Assembly (NCBI GenBank): GCA_021464245.1
Contig: JADCRB010000035.1
Location: forward strand, 2,352,469-2,416,468
DNA: 64,000 bases
Reading direction: 5' to 3'
From: Carallia brachiata
Lineage: Eukaryota > Streptophyta > Magnoliopsida > Malpighiales > Rhizophoraceae
Position numbers and translations under genes: made by a program. Below the pieces are notes generated by a model. It worked only from the letters and a program-made list of their open reading frames with translations. It was not told where the DNA came from and did no database searches. Every line of letters begins with the position of its first letter. Position 1 is the stretch's first letter. Below are positions 25,319-38,266 of this stretch, piece by piece.

Positions 25319-25783
25319 TTGCTACGAGGAAGGGGAACGTGTGACGCGGATAAAATATCAAGGTGTTTCAATCCTGAAGAGGCACGAGCAATCAAGAGTA
25401 TAGCTGTTGGTGCTGCCCCCTGCGGAAGATTCAATGAGTTTGGCACTTCGACGAACGGGGGCAGTACTCTGTCAGATCGGGTTACTACCTTCTCACTGCC
25501 TCCAAAGAACCAAACCAAGCAGGACAGTCTCGGAACATCTCCCCACGCACTTGGAGGCGCATATGGCACCCGAATGTTTCCCCAAAAGTCAGGCTATTTA
25601 TTTGGAAAGCAATCTACAATCGGACAACAGGCTACACAAGAAGGGGGTGCTAAACTTTTCTGAATGCCCAGTTTGCGGTCAGGATGACGAAACTATAGAG
25701 CACTCGCTCTTTTTTTGCCTTCACGCAAACGCCCCTTGTTTTGCAGGACCGCCCGGCTACTCCCCCTCACCTGTAGGTTTTTC

Positions 25784-26647
25784 TAAGGTTAGATTCAAAA
25801 CAAATTTTTAGGGGGGTAAATTTTATTTGTATAAACAAGATAATAAAATTAATATATACGATGAAATATAAAAAAAATTATAGTAATTATTTTTATTAAT
25901 AAATATTATAATGGTATTATATGGGGTTTAATATTTTAAAATTATCTTTTTTATTTTTTATATAAATAATTATTTAATTATTTAGTCATTTATTTGTTAT
26001 TTGATTGCGTAATAATTTTTTATAATATTTATCGTAGAAAAAAATTTTATTTTTACTGCAATTGTTGTAACCAACAAAAAATTAAAGTCATTAGACCAAA
26101 AAAAAGACTAAATTCAATTTAAAATAAATACATATTTAAAGTATATAGCGTGTTTCTAGATTTTTTTCTTTTTCTAATTTCTATTGCTAATAATTTATTT
26201 CACTAAAATATAAAATATTTCTTGAAAGACTGTATAAAAATAAGAAAAAGTTCATTCAAACATTTTTGGAAATTAATGAAAAAAAAATCAATGAAATTAA
26301 TTTTAGAAAACAATATTGTAAACCTAGAAACCCAAAGAAAGGAAAAGGATGCATTTGAATTGCAAATTTGGAAAACTAATAAAAAAAAAAGTAAAAGAGA
26401 GTTCTCCAAAGAGGGAAAGAAAAAACCAACAAAAAATAGAAAAGAAAAAAGCCTCCAACCAACGAGAAAACAAAAACAAAAAATGAAATGTATCAAAAAA
26501 AACTCGAACCCAAGATAGGGTCGGAGAAGTAAGCGGGGCAAAGCCACAAATTATTAGGCCAAATCATGCTATTAGCCCTTTTTGCATAGATAAACAAATT
26601 ATAAAAAAAAAGTCGGGACAATTGCCCTTGCACCGGATCCGTCCCTG
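25784..26647. mobile_element. hAT-like non-autonomous DNA transposon inserted in the LINE
   Basis: The LINE protein text stops after SPSPVGF (to 25783) and resumes at GFPSFDVWW (from 26648). The 864 bases between are AT-rich and unrelated. The right end, read inward, is CAGGGACGGATCCGG, the form of many plant hAT termini. The left end TAAGGTTAGATTC is a decayed inverted match (about 7 of 13 positions). Flanks are GGTTTTTC (25776-25783) and GGTTTTCC (26648-26655), a 7 of 8 match with the hAT 8-base duplication size. No transposase coding was seen. Confidence 0.62.
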
Positions 26648-26659
26648 GGTTTTCCTTCT

Positions 26660-27330
26660 TTTGATGTATGGTGGGAGGAGGTTGCTAATAAATTGGATAC
26701 AAGAGGCAGCAGGGATGCTGCGGAAATGGTCGCCTTTCAGTGTTGGTTCATTTGGAAGGCAAGAAATGAAGTCGTGTTCGATCATTTACAGCCAAACCCA
26801 GCAATCACCATCAGAAAAATCCGGCAAGCCAGCGAGGAACAAACTCTTATATACCGACTAGATGACACGGAGGCCAGACCAATCCCTGATGAAACAACTC
26901 CATCCCAAGGTTCCATAAAGATTAATTGTGATGCCTCCTTCGAACCACTATCTCGGAGGACTGGTCTAGCTGCTATTGGAAGAAACTCAGAAGGGCACAT
27001 TGCGGCAGGACGAGCAACGGTTCAATATCCTCACTCTGCTATAACGACCGAAGCCTCAGCGTTACGAATGGGATGTCTACTAGCCTCTACTTTTGCTGAT
27101 CAGAGGTGTATCATTGAAACTGATTCCTTGGACATGTTCAATTAGATACAATTTCACCCAGCTCAGCGGCGATGGGACTCTGAACCACTCATCAGGGACA
27201 TTAGCAAGCTTTTTGGAATCTTTACGCCATTGTACTTGTCTTCCTATTAGGCGTTCAGCTAACAAGGTAGCAGGTTGGCTGGCAGCACAGTGCAGAAGAG
27301 ACCCCTGCCCGATGAATTAGGCTTGCAACC
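26660..27330 (+). pseudogene. LINE ORF2 C-terminus with RNase H-like domain
   Basis: A 150-codon open segment (26693-27145) shows QCWFIWKARNEVVF, then an RNase H fold start with KINCDASFEP and ETDSLDMFN. A stop follows, and the remaining C-terminal text (RRSANKVAGWLAAQCRRD) continues in another frame to about 27320. Plant LINE family RNase H domains have this arrangement. Nonfunctional. Confidence 0.75.
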
Positions 27331-27404
27331 CACTTGTGGACCTAAATCTTTTATTGTAATCAGACCATTCTCATGAATAAAAGCCTAACTTATTGTCAAA
27401 AAAA

Positions 27405-30400
27405 ATGTTGCTTAGTTTAAATGAAAGATATTTGCTACATTCCCAACCAAAAAATTGCGGCGAAAATTCGTCCACTTCTATCAAATAAATAAGAGGCGGG
27501 CACTTGTAAGCGTAGAAACAGGGCTTGAGTAGGGGCAATCCAAGGTTGTGGACGTGGTGGGGATGGATGCTCAAAAACTGGCGCAAGAGAAATGGGAAAA
27601 AAAAAAAAACAGAGAGAGAGAGATATTAGCCAGTGCCCAGTCGGCACAAGCGAACATGGACCGAAAATTTTCAGCATTTTGTTGTCTGGTTGATTGTGCT
27701 CCATTTGGACCTGCACAAATCTTTCACTCAAAGGACTCTCTGGAATATGTCCTGCTCAATTTTATTGAGAAATGAATCACGATTAATAACTATGATGGAT
27801 TCTGACTTATCTTGCCCTTGCAGAGAAAAATTACTGGATTGGATTTAGATTACAAGTTTGTAACAGAGTGCACCATTTGGAACGTTATTATTTATTTTAG
27901 ACTGAAGTTAATTAAGAAAACTGATTTAACACCAGGATGGAATTCTGGTAGAGTTTTAAGGCAAAATTTTCCAAAAGTCACTTGGTTTTTAAATCAAGCT
28001 TTTTAGAATTGCTAAATCACTGAACTACATGCATATAACAAAGTACTTGTTAATTTTACTTTTTTTTTTAGTGAAACTAACTCATAATTTAATACCATTC
28101 AAATATTATTTTTAATTTTTTTATTCGAGTAGATTCCACTTATTATATAATTTAATATTATGAGTAAATTATACTCACTTAAAAAAAAAAAGTCAAAATA
28201 AAAATCTCTATATCGAATAATCTAATTTTTTTGTTTATTTAATTTGAACTAACTAATCTATTCAAATAATAATAATAATAATAAAAAGAACTAACTAATG
28301 TATGCCCATTATGACAGCCGACCCACGAAAACTAAACAACGATAATATTTATTCTAGGAAAAATTTTAGTCAAGCCACTTGATATCCCATCTACTTGGAT
28401 TTATATATCAAAATACAAATGCGAACCAACCTTAATGGGTTGTTTCACAAAAAATGGATATTTTCACATGATGGAATCTACCAATACTATTAAATTGAGG
28501 AATAAAGGTGTGTAATCAGAGATTATTAATACATAGAGAGTTAGAGGTTGCATGGCAGTTTGACTCATCCATAAATTTTTTTTTGTAAAAAATTTTAAAA
28601 ATTAATATTTAAAATAATATTACGTACGTTTAAAATTTAATTCTTTTAAAATATATTATTTTCTTGTAAGGGACCCACCATCTGCTATGTTCATATCGGT
28701 GGTCCCCCTAATGGGCTCTAAATTGAGACCCATTGGGCAGACACAAAAAAGAAGGTATTCCTACGGCTACGGGTCCATTTAATCATAATTTGCGAATGTG
28801 TAGTGCTGGAATACGATCTTACATGGGCCCATCCATGACCTCGACAAGCTGTCAACCCAGATCTCCCTTGGCCCATTGCAGTCCAAAACCGTCAGATTAG
28901 AAGACACATAATTCCTATCAAATATCGTTAAAACGCATTACTTTTCAGAACTTATGTACTTTTCAGGAATTACTTATTAATGTTATCTTCTAACCTCTTT
29001 TATAGAAAAAAAATCTACCAAATACTATTATATTTGAGTGAATTTCTCTCATATTCGATCGTAGTATTAATTAATTTGTAACTCATTACTAACTCTCCAC
29101 GTAAATCTCAGTTTACCAAACTTAAGTGCAGATAACACGTACCTCACCATTTGAAATTTCGTTTTCTCCCCCTATTTCCCAACCCTGCTTTGCTATTCGT
29201 TATGTTTTTTTTTTTTTTTCCGGGTCGCGCTTTTGGATAAATGGAAGTGTTTGCTTTTATTGTTTAGCTCAATAATAATGTGTTATGCAGCTCCCCCCAA
29301 AATCATTACCGGATTTGTTTTGCTTTTTACTTTTAAAATTTCTTATCATGAGGACTACACCAACCAGCTTGTCAGGTTGTTTTTGGCAATAAATTTTTTT
29401 GTTTTCTAAAATGCAGTACTAATAAGTGACTGATTTCAGTCTTATACAGACAAACATTATTAATTTTAGTACTTAGACGAAATAGCGCCCTGATAGGTAT
29501 TGCACATCCATGTCTCCTCACGAGATTTGATATGTGGGTCTGAATCATTATTATTCACAAGAATGTCATTGTTATTCAGCCAAACTCTGTCGGTGGAGAC
29601 ATTTGGAGGTCCTCTCCCATTCAAAAGTGAAAAAAAAAAGTTAAAAACAGCTTTGGAAGTTCCATGTATTATGGTAATAGATAAAATTGGTAGGCGAAAA
29701 GGTTGGACCTGCGTTACAATGCGCCGGCTCAATCCCTCCATCTTCCAACCAAAAAGATTCACAATAAAAGTTGTTAGGCAGAGAATTGAGACAGAGGAAT
29801 ATTAAAAAAAACTTTTAAAAAAATCGTGATTCTTTTGGTTAAAATTAAAATTTAAAATAACAATGAATGTATTTAAAATTTAATTTTTTTTAAAAAAAAG
29901 TCTCTTGATTGCTCCTTGATAAAATCTCCTACCCAACTACTAAAATCCAAAAATTTTAAAAAAATCACTAATTATTTGCCAGCAATCATGAAATGACCAT
30001 TGAATGTCATTTTGTAAGCATCATACGTACTAAATAGCAGGACATATTGGGTGGCATCACTCTGCACTGGAGCTCCTCTGATTATCTATTTATCCTAGAT
30101 CATAAAATATGATTTTTTTTTGCCATTTAATATTCACCATGGCATTTATAATGCAACTTGCATTAAGCACATTATTAATATCCTGTAGTTATGTTCAGGT
30201 CAATCCCTAGGTTGTGCCAGGAAACAGGAGAGTAAGTATGGTTCTCTTTCCAATATATTAATTTATTAGCCTAACAAATCCCAACCCCCAGACGAACAAC
30301 TAGCAACAATTATGGCTTTTGAGACATGCAGTGCCTAGTACTAATTATTTTCAATCATACTGCTTTGCATAAACAAAGCAGGGTGGCGTCCACTTTGAAG

Positions 30401-30669
30401 CATTAAAGAGGAGACAAGGACTGGGGGGCCATCTTGCACAACTCCCTCTCCTTTCCACCATTTAGTGAGTAGAACTACACCTTGAAAACCTAGCCTTGTC
30501 TGGTCCTTGCTTTTTCTTCCTTTTATTACTTACTCCCCCACTTACTACGAAGACCAATCTTCTGAATTAAATTTCAAAAGCAACATTAAACTTCACATAT
30601 AGCACACAGCAGCGAAACAAGGAAAAAAAAAACAAAAGTGTGCGAATTTTCTAGTTGTTCCAAACGAAA
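27405..30669. other. Gene-free AT-rich spacer and RABA3 promoter
   Basis: Contains an (AAT)n run at 28266-28283 and a T run near 29206-29218. Two GC-richer islands (28660-28900 and 29460-29800) show no readable gene. The last 300 bases should hold the RABA3 promoter and leader. The short overlapping open frames at 29466-29805 on both strands have no recognisable content. Confidence 0.5.
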
Positions 30670-31954
30670 ATGAATCAAGAGATGATGAATGGCTTAGAGA
30701 CTGAGGATCATTATCATCATCATGAAGAAAATGTACAAGAGAAAGTGGATTATGTGTTTAAAGTGGTGGTGATCGGGGACTCGGCGGTGGGCAAGACTCA
30801 GTTACTGTCCAGGTTCACTAAGAATGAGTTCTGCTTTGACTCAAAGTCCACCATTGGCGTTGAGTTCCAGACCAGGACTATCACCATTAAAAGCAAAGTC
30901 GTTAAGGCCCAGATCTGGGACACCGCTGGCCAAGAAAGGTTCGTCCTCCTCTAGCTCTCACACGCCCCTGCCTTCCACACTCACATGGCCATTGTGCTGC
31001 TACCCTCTTTAGCCTTTTTCCCGCTACTATTAACTGTTCTTACTTCGTTGCCTCATGATGATCTTTAATTGTGTTTCCTTCAGTGTTTGATTTAATTGAA
31101 ATTGAATTGTCAGATAGGCCTAAAAGGGTGCAAGAGGCAGTCATTTTAATGTTCATTAAAGTTTTCATTTCGAGTTCACGATACAAATAAAAAAGGGATA
31201 TAGCGTATACAAACCTTAGTATAGAAAATCTATAACTAAGGATCCCGCTTAGGGTGGAATGTGTGTACTCTACGAGTCCTTTCTCATCTTCACCACAAAT
31301 AAAAAAGGAATATAACTAATTCTAATTTTGCATTTTGATCGAAGGAATCCAAAGTCTCATTTTATGTTGAAGTGTGTGGCTTAACATTTTGGCATTTTCA
31401 TTGATTAGAATTGATAATAATTTGAGTATCTTATACAATGATGGAATAAGAGCGTACATGCATAATTCCATCTTATTTAAGAATCAAAACGTCTGTTTAG
31501 GTACCGGGCAGTTACGAGTGCATACTACAGAGGAGCATTAGGGGCCATGCTGGTCTACGACATCACAAAGAGACCAACCTTTGATCATGTAGCCAGGTGG
31601 GTGGAGGAACTCCGGGCCCACGCAGATAATTCCATAGTGATCATGCTCATTGGCAACAAGGCTGATCTAATGGACCAGAGGGGGGTTCCAACAGGAGACG
31701 CCGTGGAGTTTGCAGAGGATCAGGGCCTATTTTTCTCCGAGACGTCAGCTCTCAGCGGGGACAACGTGGACAGGGCATTCTTCAGGCTGCTGGAAGAAAT
31801 TTATGGTGTGGTTTCAAAGAAGGCACTGGAATGTGAGGACCCAAAATCCAACGGTATCCATTCGACGATCCTTAAAGGATCGAAGATCGATGTCATATCT
31901 GGGTCTGATTTGGAGATCAGTGAAATGAAGAAGTTGTCTACTTGCTCTTGCTGA
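30670..31954 (+). CDS. RABA3: Rab GTPase, RABA3 class
   Basis: Two exons: 30670-30938 and 31501-31954, with donor AAAG|GT and acceptor TTTAG|G, phase 2, giving 240 residues. The start is the ATG at 30670; the open frame before it has no ATG. P-loop GDSAVGKT (36-43), switch I STIGVEF (60-66), DTAGQE (84-89), NKAD (142-145) and ETSAL (170-174) are all intact. The C-terminus ends CSC, a double-cysteine geranylgeranylation signal. The N-terminal extension with an HHHH run, the phrase [21 protein letters not shown] and the tail [11 protein letters not shown] identify RABA3 rather than RABA4/5. The single intron inside the DTAGQER codon block is typical of plant RABA genes. It is a Rab11-type switch acting in traffic at the trans-Golgi network/early endosome and forming plates or surface membranes. 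The specific role of RABA3 is little known. Confidence 0.95.
31183..31314. repeat. 20-base direct repeat in the RABA3 intron
   Basis: The phrase ACAAATAAAAAAGG(G/A)ATATA occurs at 31183-31202 and 31295-31314 with a single mismatch. The 92 bases between are less AT-rich than the rest of the intron. The layout looks like a small insertion with target duplication, or a local duplication. Confidence 0.6.
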
Positions 31955-32384
31955 TTCTGATGATTCTAAATGGGATTTGTGTGCTTGTCTTTGGGAATGG
32001 AAAGTGATGTGTAGTAATTTAATCTCCTGCGCTGCGATGCCAATTTCTTAAATGTCATTTTATGTTGAGAACTAAAATTTCGCTTGAATGAGTATAAGCG
32101 TTTTCACCATTTTCCATTTTTTCTAAAATTAAAATATATGTATAGGTCTTTTTTTTTTTTTTTTTTGACTAGTTAATTACGACTGAAAGTAACTTACAAA
32201 TTTCATTCCTACAAATGACTTTAGTATCGCTTCAGTAATAGCTCATTATTATATGGGTTTTTTCTTTTTATTCATTTCACTTTTTTTAAAAATTTTTGGA
32301 CGGAAGTTTATGACAATTTCAGCAAAATTCGGCATTGTCCGTAGTGCTGATGGGCAGCCACCGTGTCCTTTAGGAGTGTACTTG

Positions 32385-32410
32385 TTTCCTGTAAAATATT
32401 TTACAGGAAA
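32385..32410. repeat. Perfect 26-base palindrome
   Basis: Each 13-base arm (TTTCCTGTAAAAT and its inverse) pairs without mismatch. It lies at the left end of an A/T-rich segment (to about 32655) in which GTAAATATTTT-like words recur. It may be part of a MITE. Confidence 0.8.
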
Positions 32411-33295
32411 AAATTTTATAAATTTTCTAACGTTTGTTTTACGGAAAATATTTTATATAGATAAAATTTGGGGAAAATTTTCAGATTTTCAGATAAAATA
32501 ACTTCTCCTTTTACAGAGTTGAAGTTATTTTCAAAGAAAACACAAATTGTACTAAAAGTAAGTGATAAAGAAAAATTATTATTTTCGCTGTAAATATTTT
32601 TTTCTGTAAATATTTTATAAATATAAGTTATTTTATAACAAACAAACAGACTTTTAGTATAGATGTTTCAAGGACCGGCCATCCTTTATAAAGCCATAAT
32701 TAGTGGAAGGCCCAAATAGTGGCCCAGTTTGTCATCTCCAGTGGATGAATTAGTTCAATGTTTGGTCACTCCGTTGCTGCCTGGGTTTGGGTCATAGCAA
32801 GCCTTGTATATTGACACAACCCCAAGCTGGAATGTGATATCGTTCTTGCAATTTGGGGATCGTCTGCTTTGCTTTGCAATCACACGCGAATCGGACTTCA
32901 GTTATATAGGATTTTAGGTACATCAAATTTGGGTTCATATGGGTTTGATGTATATGAGATATTTCAAATTTCGAATTCGGGTTATTCAAATTTGGTTATT
33001 CGGGTTTCAAATTAATCAAACTAAAGATAATCCAATTCTATGTTGTTGTGGTTTATTACTTTTTAATAAATTCAGATTAGGCCAAGTCAACTATTAGGAT
33101 CAAATTAGCTTTTGTCACTCCTAATTTCTGGATCAAAAACTCATGAAATTTTAGGTGAAAGTTCCCACAAATCATGAGAATATAAAAATTCATTTGTTTG
33201 GTTATTATTGTTATTATTACTATTATTTTCGTTGTTTCATGGCTGTGAAAAGAGAAGTTTGTTGAAGTAAGTATACTATTCTATTGTTAATGAAA

Positions 33296-33297
<2 letters not shown>

Positions 33298-33325
<28 letters not shown>
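33298..33325. repeat. (AAAAC)n microsatellite
   Basis: Four to five AAAAC units after an A run. Confidence 0.9.
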
Positions 33326-33326
<1 letters not shown>

Positions 33327-33851
33327 GTATACTATTCTATTTCTCACCTTCAATCCAAACAAGGTACAATAGTTTCGGTTAGGTATTGTTGGTGACAGCC
33401 AAATTAAAAAATTCTAAGGTTCGGTAATTCAAAGAAAAGATTATTATTAAAAGCAAAAAAAATGTAATATAACGGCGAAGGTTCAACATGCAACAAAATA
33501 TAGATCAATAAAAACGATTCTCCTAGTTTAAGTAAGGCCCTTCTTCGGCGATAATGACATTGTTACCTTCCCATGCTGTCCGGATTCTCTTTTGCCAAAA
33601 TTTTGACAGAAAGCCCGCAATCAATGCGACCATTTGTTGCTGTCTTGATGGTTGCGGTAGCATTACATGACACAATTGTACTATCCCCATTTGTGAAATA
33701 AAGATTTTGTGACATGTACATATGTTAGGCAATCATTTGCATGCGTACTTGCTATCAAGGACGGATTTAATTAAGGATCACGAGAGGCAATTGCTTCCCT
33801 TGAAGGTTATTAAATCATTATAAATCTATGGAGAAAGATGACACATAATAT

Positions 33852-33935
33852 GACTAGGTCCAGTGGCAAGCGCGTTCTGGCCACCTCACCCTTGCATTAT
33901 TCCTCTTGTTCCTGGTTCGAGACTTCTAATAAGCA
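33852..33935 (+). mobile_element. Possible tRNA-derived SINE head
   Basis: GGTTCGAGACT (around 33913-33923) is a perfect Pol III B box, and CAGTGGCAAGCGCG about 50 bases upstream resembles a weak A box. No cloverleaf can be drawn, so this is not an intact tRNA. The downstream part is T-rich without a clear end. Confidence 0.35.
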
Positions 33936-34532
33936 TTTGATGTTTATTTTCCTTTTAATTACTTTCATGCTTCCTTAAGGTTTGAATGCACCTTTTTTTT
34001 TTTTTTTTTCCTTTCCTGAAGGCCTTGTTTTTTTTTTTCTTCCTTAATGTTGACAAAACATTTTTTTTTTCTTAAGGCTTTCAAATGCAGTTTTTCTTTT
34101 CATCTTCCCTATTTGCAATGTTAATTAAAAAAATAATTCATTAAAATTTTCTATTTATTTTCAAAATTGTGTGAATAAAATTTTCTTGTTTTTATATCCT
34201 TTTTAGAAATATTTTATATTTTAATAAAAAATTATTAGAAATGGATACTAAACAAGAAAAAAAATAGTTGGAGACAAATTGTATGTTTATATGTATATTT
34301 GTTTGTAAAATTGATTCTAATTAAAAAATAATATCAAAACATTAAAATTTACAAAATATAATTATAATATTTATTGTTCAAAATAATTAATATAATTCTT
34401 TAATTTTTCATCTTATATATAATTTTTTATTATTGTATTTACACATATAAATTTTGTCCCTCCTAAAATTGTTTTTTGGATCCATCCCTGCTTGCTATCG
34501 GATTTTGCCCCAAATTGAAACATGCAAATGAT

Positions 34533-34942
34533 AGTGGGTTTGGATTTCAAAGAAAGTGGTAGGAAAGGGGAAAGAAAGTGGAGAGAAAGAAAATAAGGAA
34601 AAAAAGAAATTATTTAAATAAATTAAAAATATGTGAGAAAGTAAATTTATTATTTAGCTATAATGAAAAAATGAAAGGAAAGAAAAATTATATATACTAA
34701 ATAACAATTCTACTCTTCAACTATTTGTTTAGAAAAAGATAGCCCTCTTATAAACCATAATGACAAATTAGTAATTTTACATCTAAGTTAGTTTACATTT
34801 TTATTTTTCTAAGCCTTTCTGGCCAAAAGCTTTTGGTGGGCCCATAAGAGAAAAAGTTTAACGAAAGAAAATTCATTGTTTTCCATATTTTCTTTCTTTT
34901 GTTATTTTTTTTTTCACCCTTTACTGAAAACCAAACGGACTG
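34533..34942. mobile_element. MITE-like element with inverted ends
   Basis: The left end AGTGGGTTTGGATTTCA and the inverse of the right end, AGTCCGTTTGGTTTTCA, match at most positions. The ends are followed by purine-rich (left) and pyrimidine-rich (right) tracts that can pair. No target duplication is clear. Non-coding. Confidence 0.5.
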
Positions 34943-37410
34943 TAAATGTATACTTTTGAATGCTATATACATTTTTACCTAATTAAGATTTGATGAATCA
35001 TTTCCAAACCATTGCTGCCTTTCATGACTGGCAAGTGTTGAGGTTTAAATATCTGTAACTTAGCAAAAACAAAAATTAGCTAGATGGGATATTGCAGAAT
35101 GATCATATAAGTTGTCTGAAACATGCCATTTTTCCCGCTTGCGTAACGATCACTCATGTTTCCTAGAATATCTAAGGTATCTAAGATGTTAAAGGAAAGA
35201 AAAATTATCTAAGGTATATCTAAATTTCATATTTCATCTGTAGTAAATTTATTGAAAAGGGTCTCTCAAATAATTTATTGAAAGGGGCATAAGGGCATTA
35301 TTTTTTGAAAGGGGCAAAGGGCATTATTATCCCACGAATAAATGCCATTACTAGGTATCTATTTCACAAAAAGCATCAGATCTCTCGCAATAACGGTTAA
35401 TGCTGGAATAGATTCCACAATTGTGGGGACAATTATCCTCTTAATAATTCTGAATTCCTTCATGCATAACAATTTTGAATTGACATATGAATCTTCTACG
35501 ACATTAATTTTTTATTTTTAGAACCTTCTAAGACTTAAATTTTTAAGTAAACTAACAATCGTCAATCTAATTAGCACGAGTGGAGTAGCCCCGACGTTCC
35601 TCTAAACCAAAGAGGACCAGCCAGCTTGACTTGGCACATAGCTTCCATGTTTGAGCCTTGGAAACAATTATTATTATAATTACTATTAGATATGTATAAT
35701 ATGCAGATTTATCAAATTTTATTGATAATTTTTATTTTTACGAAAAAATGTAAATTTGGAGTTTTTTTGGTTATACCTAAAAAAAATCAAAGAATTATAT
35801 TAAAATTTTCTTTTTTTTTTCAAGAAGTGAAATTCATTAATCTTTTTGTTGCCGTAAAGCACTCAACAATTGTAGCCCAAAGCAACTATCACGAAATAAC
35901 TTTGCCAAGTTCAAAAAATTAGCAGGGAAAGTGAAAATTGGAGAAATAAATATTAATTGAAGAAAATTGGAATAAAGGGTATCAATGTATCTTTCCTTTG
36001 CATGGCCCATGATCAAGAGGGGTGACTATGCCTTCTCCTCGTTTTTGTCTGTAGGTAAAATAAAAAACATAAACCACTCAGTATATATGAATATGTGGAG
36101 TTTATCAATTAAAAAAAAAGATAACACTAACTGATAAAACATTCGTAAGATTTTGATTTTATACTATCTAAGACAATGGCAATTAATCATGACTAAAATT
36201 TGAGAAGAATAAGTGAGTGAAATTGGATTGATTTGGGTTATGGACCACGATTAAATGGATAATATTCGACAATCGTGAGACTAAAAATTATCAAATTTTA
36301 AGAGATTTTTCAATCTTCTAAACAGAATCTGATAAATTGAAATTATATGATAAGAATTTTGAGAGTCATTACCTGGACCATAAAAGTAACTATGACTTTT
36401 AGCATTGCCCGGATCAAGAGTCCACTGCTAATCGAATCTCTGCAATAAACAAATTTTTATTGTAATGAGTTGAAAACTAAAATTAAGAATCTTATTTGCG
36501 AAAGGACATCACTAGGTGGTTGTTAAGTTAGGTAACTGCTAAATAACCGTCAGTATACGACGTATTAAAATATACAATTCGTAACAATAATATACGACGT
36601 GTCATACTAAATTATGCGATGTAATATCTAAATTATAATAATAACAATGAAAGAAACAAGAAATCCATTCATTAGTTGGGAAGTTATAGAAGCTACCTAA
36701 TTGACAGTTAAATAGTTTTTTCCTTTGCAACAATCACCAAAAAAGGAATAACAAACTTGTTTTGGATATTTAGAAGCAAAAAACTAAGACATGAAATTGA
36801 GAAATCTATTAGAAGAAACAAAAGAATAATAATGCAAGTAACGAATAATTGGATATTTGGTGCTTTTTATAATGTGAAAAAGAGGATTTCATAAATGTCG
36901 TAGAATTCTAAAACCTATTGAAATTGAAATTTTAATTTCAATATAATATCAAGTAAGAATGCAATTATTAAAACCGTAAGTCTATAAGAATACCAAGAAA
37001 TACTATAATTATTAACAATTTATTAAATTAAAAGATTCAAAATTTTCAAAATTAAACTTTTGAGAATCTAATCACCAGAGACTACTACATAAATATTTAT
37101 ATATTCTTCTATTCTCCTGTAATTATATTTTATACATAGATTGTCAAAGATTTCAACTAGTTGGTACTAAAACATCTTCCAGTGCGCTTTGCATTCCCAC
37201 AATTAGGAGTATTCAAAGATTGGCGGATTAGGGATAAAGTTTACATTCAAACTCTCGTAGTGATGGTTTTGAAATTCCAAACTACTATCAATTTGTCAAT
37301 TGTTTAAACTGTTAAGATCAATTCGTCATTTTGTGTATTAATTGTGGGTTGTTTATTTTATCCCACAGACAAACAATCAATGTAAAAAGAGTTTAGTAGA
37401 ACACAGCCTA

Positions 37411-38266
37411 GGCCTTGTTTGGTTTCCTTATCACTTATTACTGTTATTGTTATTAATTGTTGATTACTATTATTAATTGTTATTATTTATTATTGTTATT
37501 GATAAATAAAATGAAATCATATTAAATTAATATTAACTGTTACTAATTAAACAATAAAATGATTGTTTTAAACATTATATTTCTATTTTATCATAAATTA
37601 TCTTTTTATTTCTAATTAAGTTAAACTAGTTTTATAAAAATATATCTTATGTATTTATTAAAAAAAATTACGAAATATATAAATTGAAGATTAACTATAA
37701 TTTATGATAAATATTATTAATTTTAAAATATTATTTTTAATATATAAATTACTGTATTTAAAAAAATATTATTATTTTTACTATGTAGTTACTTTTTACA
37801 CAATAAAAATAAAAAAAATATGAAAAAGCTGTACTTAAAATAATATTATTTTAATATTAAAAATTGTACGCTGCATGAATTTTAATATAATAATATTATA
37901 TTATTATGCTACTAAAAAAAAATAATAATACCTACAAGTTCGTTGGTTTGGGACTTTAATCAAATAATATTATTTAATTATCCTATTCATAAAGAAAGGT
38001 TAAAAAAATAGTTCTTTAATGCTTCTAGGTCCTTTTCGGTTGTAGCATGTCCCAGTTGTCAATGTTATCTTTTTTAAGTTTAATTTTATATTTGTACTAC
38101 TCATCAGCTGATGAAATTAAAAAGTAAAGAAGTTTTTATTTTTTTTTAATTAGTTATTTTTAAAGACTCTTACCAGCAATTAACAACCTATTAGAAAATT
38201 TTACCAAATACCATCAAAATTATTTTAGGCAACTAAAAAGCAATCAATAGGGTCCAAACACACCCC
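37411..38266. mobile_element. MITE-like element, GGCCTTGTTTGG ends, CTA flanks
   Basis: It starts GGCCTTGTTTGG and ends CCAAACACACCCC. CTA stands outside each end (37408-37410 and 38267-38269). The 856 bases inside are very AT-rich with ATTGTTATT repeats near the left end. Termini of this type belong to PIF/Harbinger-like MITEs. No coding capacity. Confidence 0.5.

Larger units (their letters stand above)
25319..27404 (+). mobile_element. 5'-truncated LINE (non-LTR retrotransposon), split by an hAT-like insertion
   Basis: Plus-strand fragments of the C-terminal half of a plant L1-type ORF2 can be read. 25319-25430 is a segment before the zinc domain. Then comes VWHFDERGQYSVRSGYY (25437-25490), the reverse-transcriptase zinc-binding domain WRRIWHPNVSPKVRLFIWKA, and CPVCGQDDETIEHSLFFC (to about 25730). 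After an interruption follow FDVWWEEVANKLD (from about 26660) and an RNase H-like domain (about 26915-27145 and beyond). The element ends with a short A run after AATAAAAGCC (27375-27404). Several frameshifts and stops show that it is dead. The 5' end is missing, as is usual for LINEs. No target duplication was found. Confidence 0.82.
31955..37410. other. Gene-free AT-rich region with MITE-like and SINE-like pieces
   Basis: Besides the RABA3 3' UTR (31955 to about 32130) I see a 26-base palindrome (32385-32410) in a hairpin-rich segment to about 32650, an (AAAAC)n tract (33298-33325), a possible tRNA-derived SINE head (33852-33935) and a MITE-like inverted-repeat segment (34533-34942). Open frames in this region are short and have no recognisable domains. 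Confidence 0.5.

Noticed and set aside
26203..26547. Phe-rich 114-codon frame resembling a membrane protein
   Set aside because: Composition arises from A/T runs in a non-coding hAT-like insertion.
33852..33935. Intact tRNA gene
   Set aside because: A perfect B box is present but no cloverleaf stems or anticodon loop can be built; at most a SINE head.
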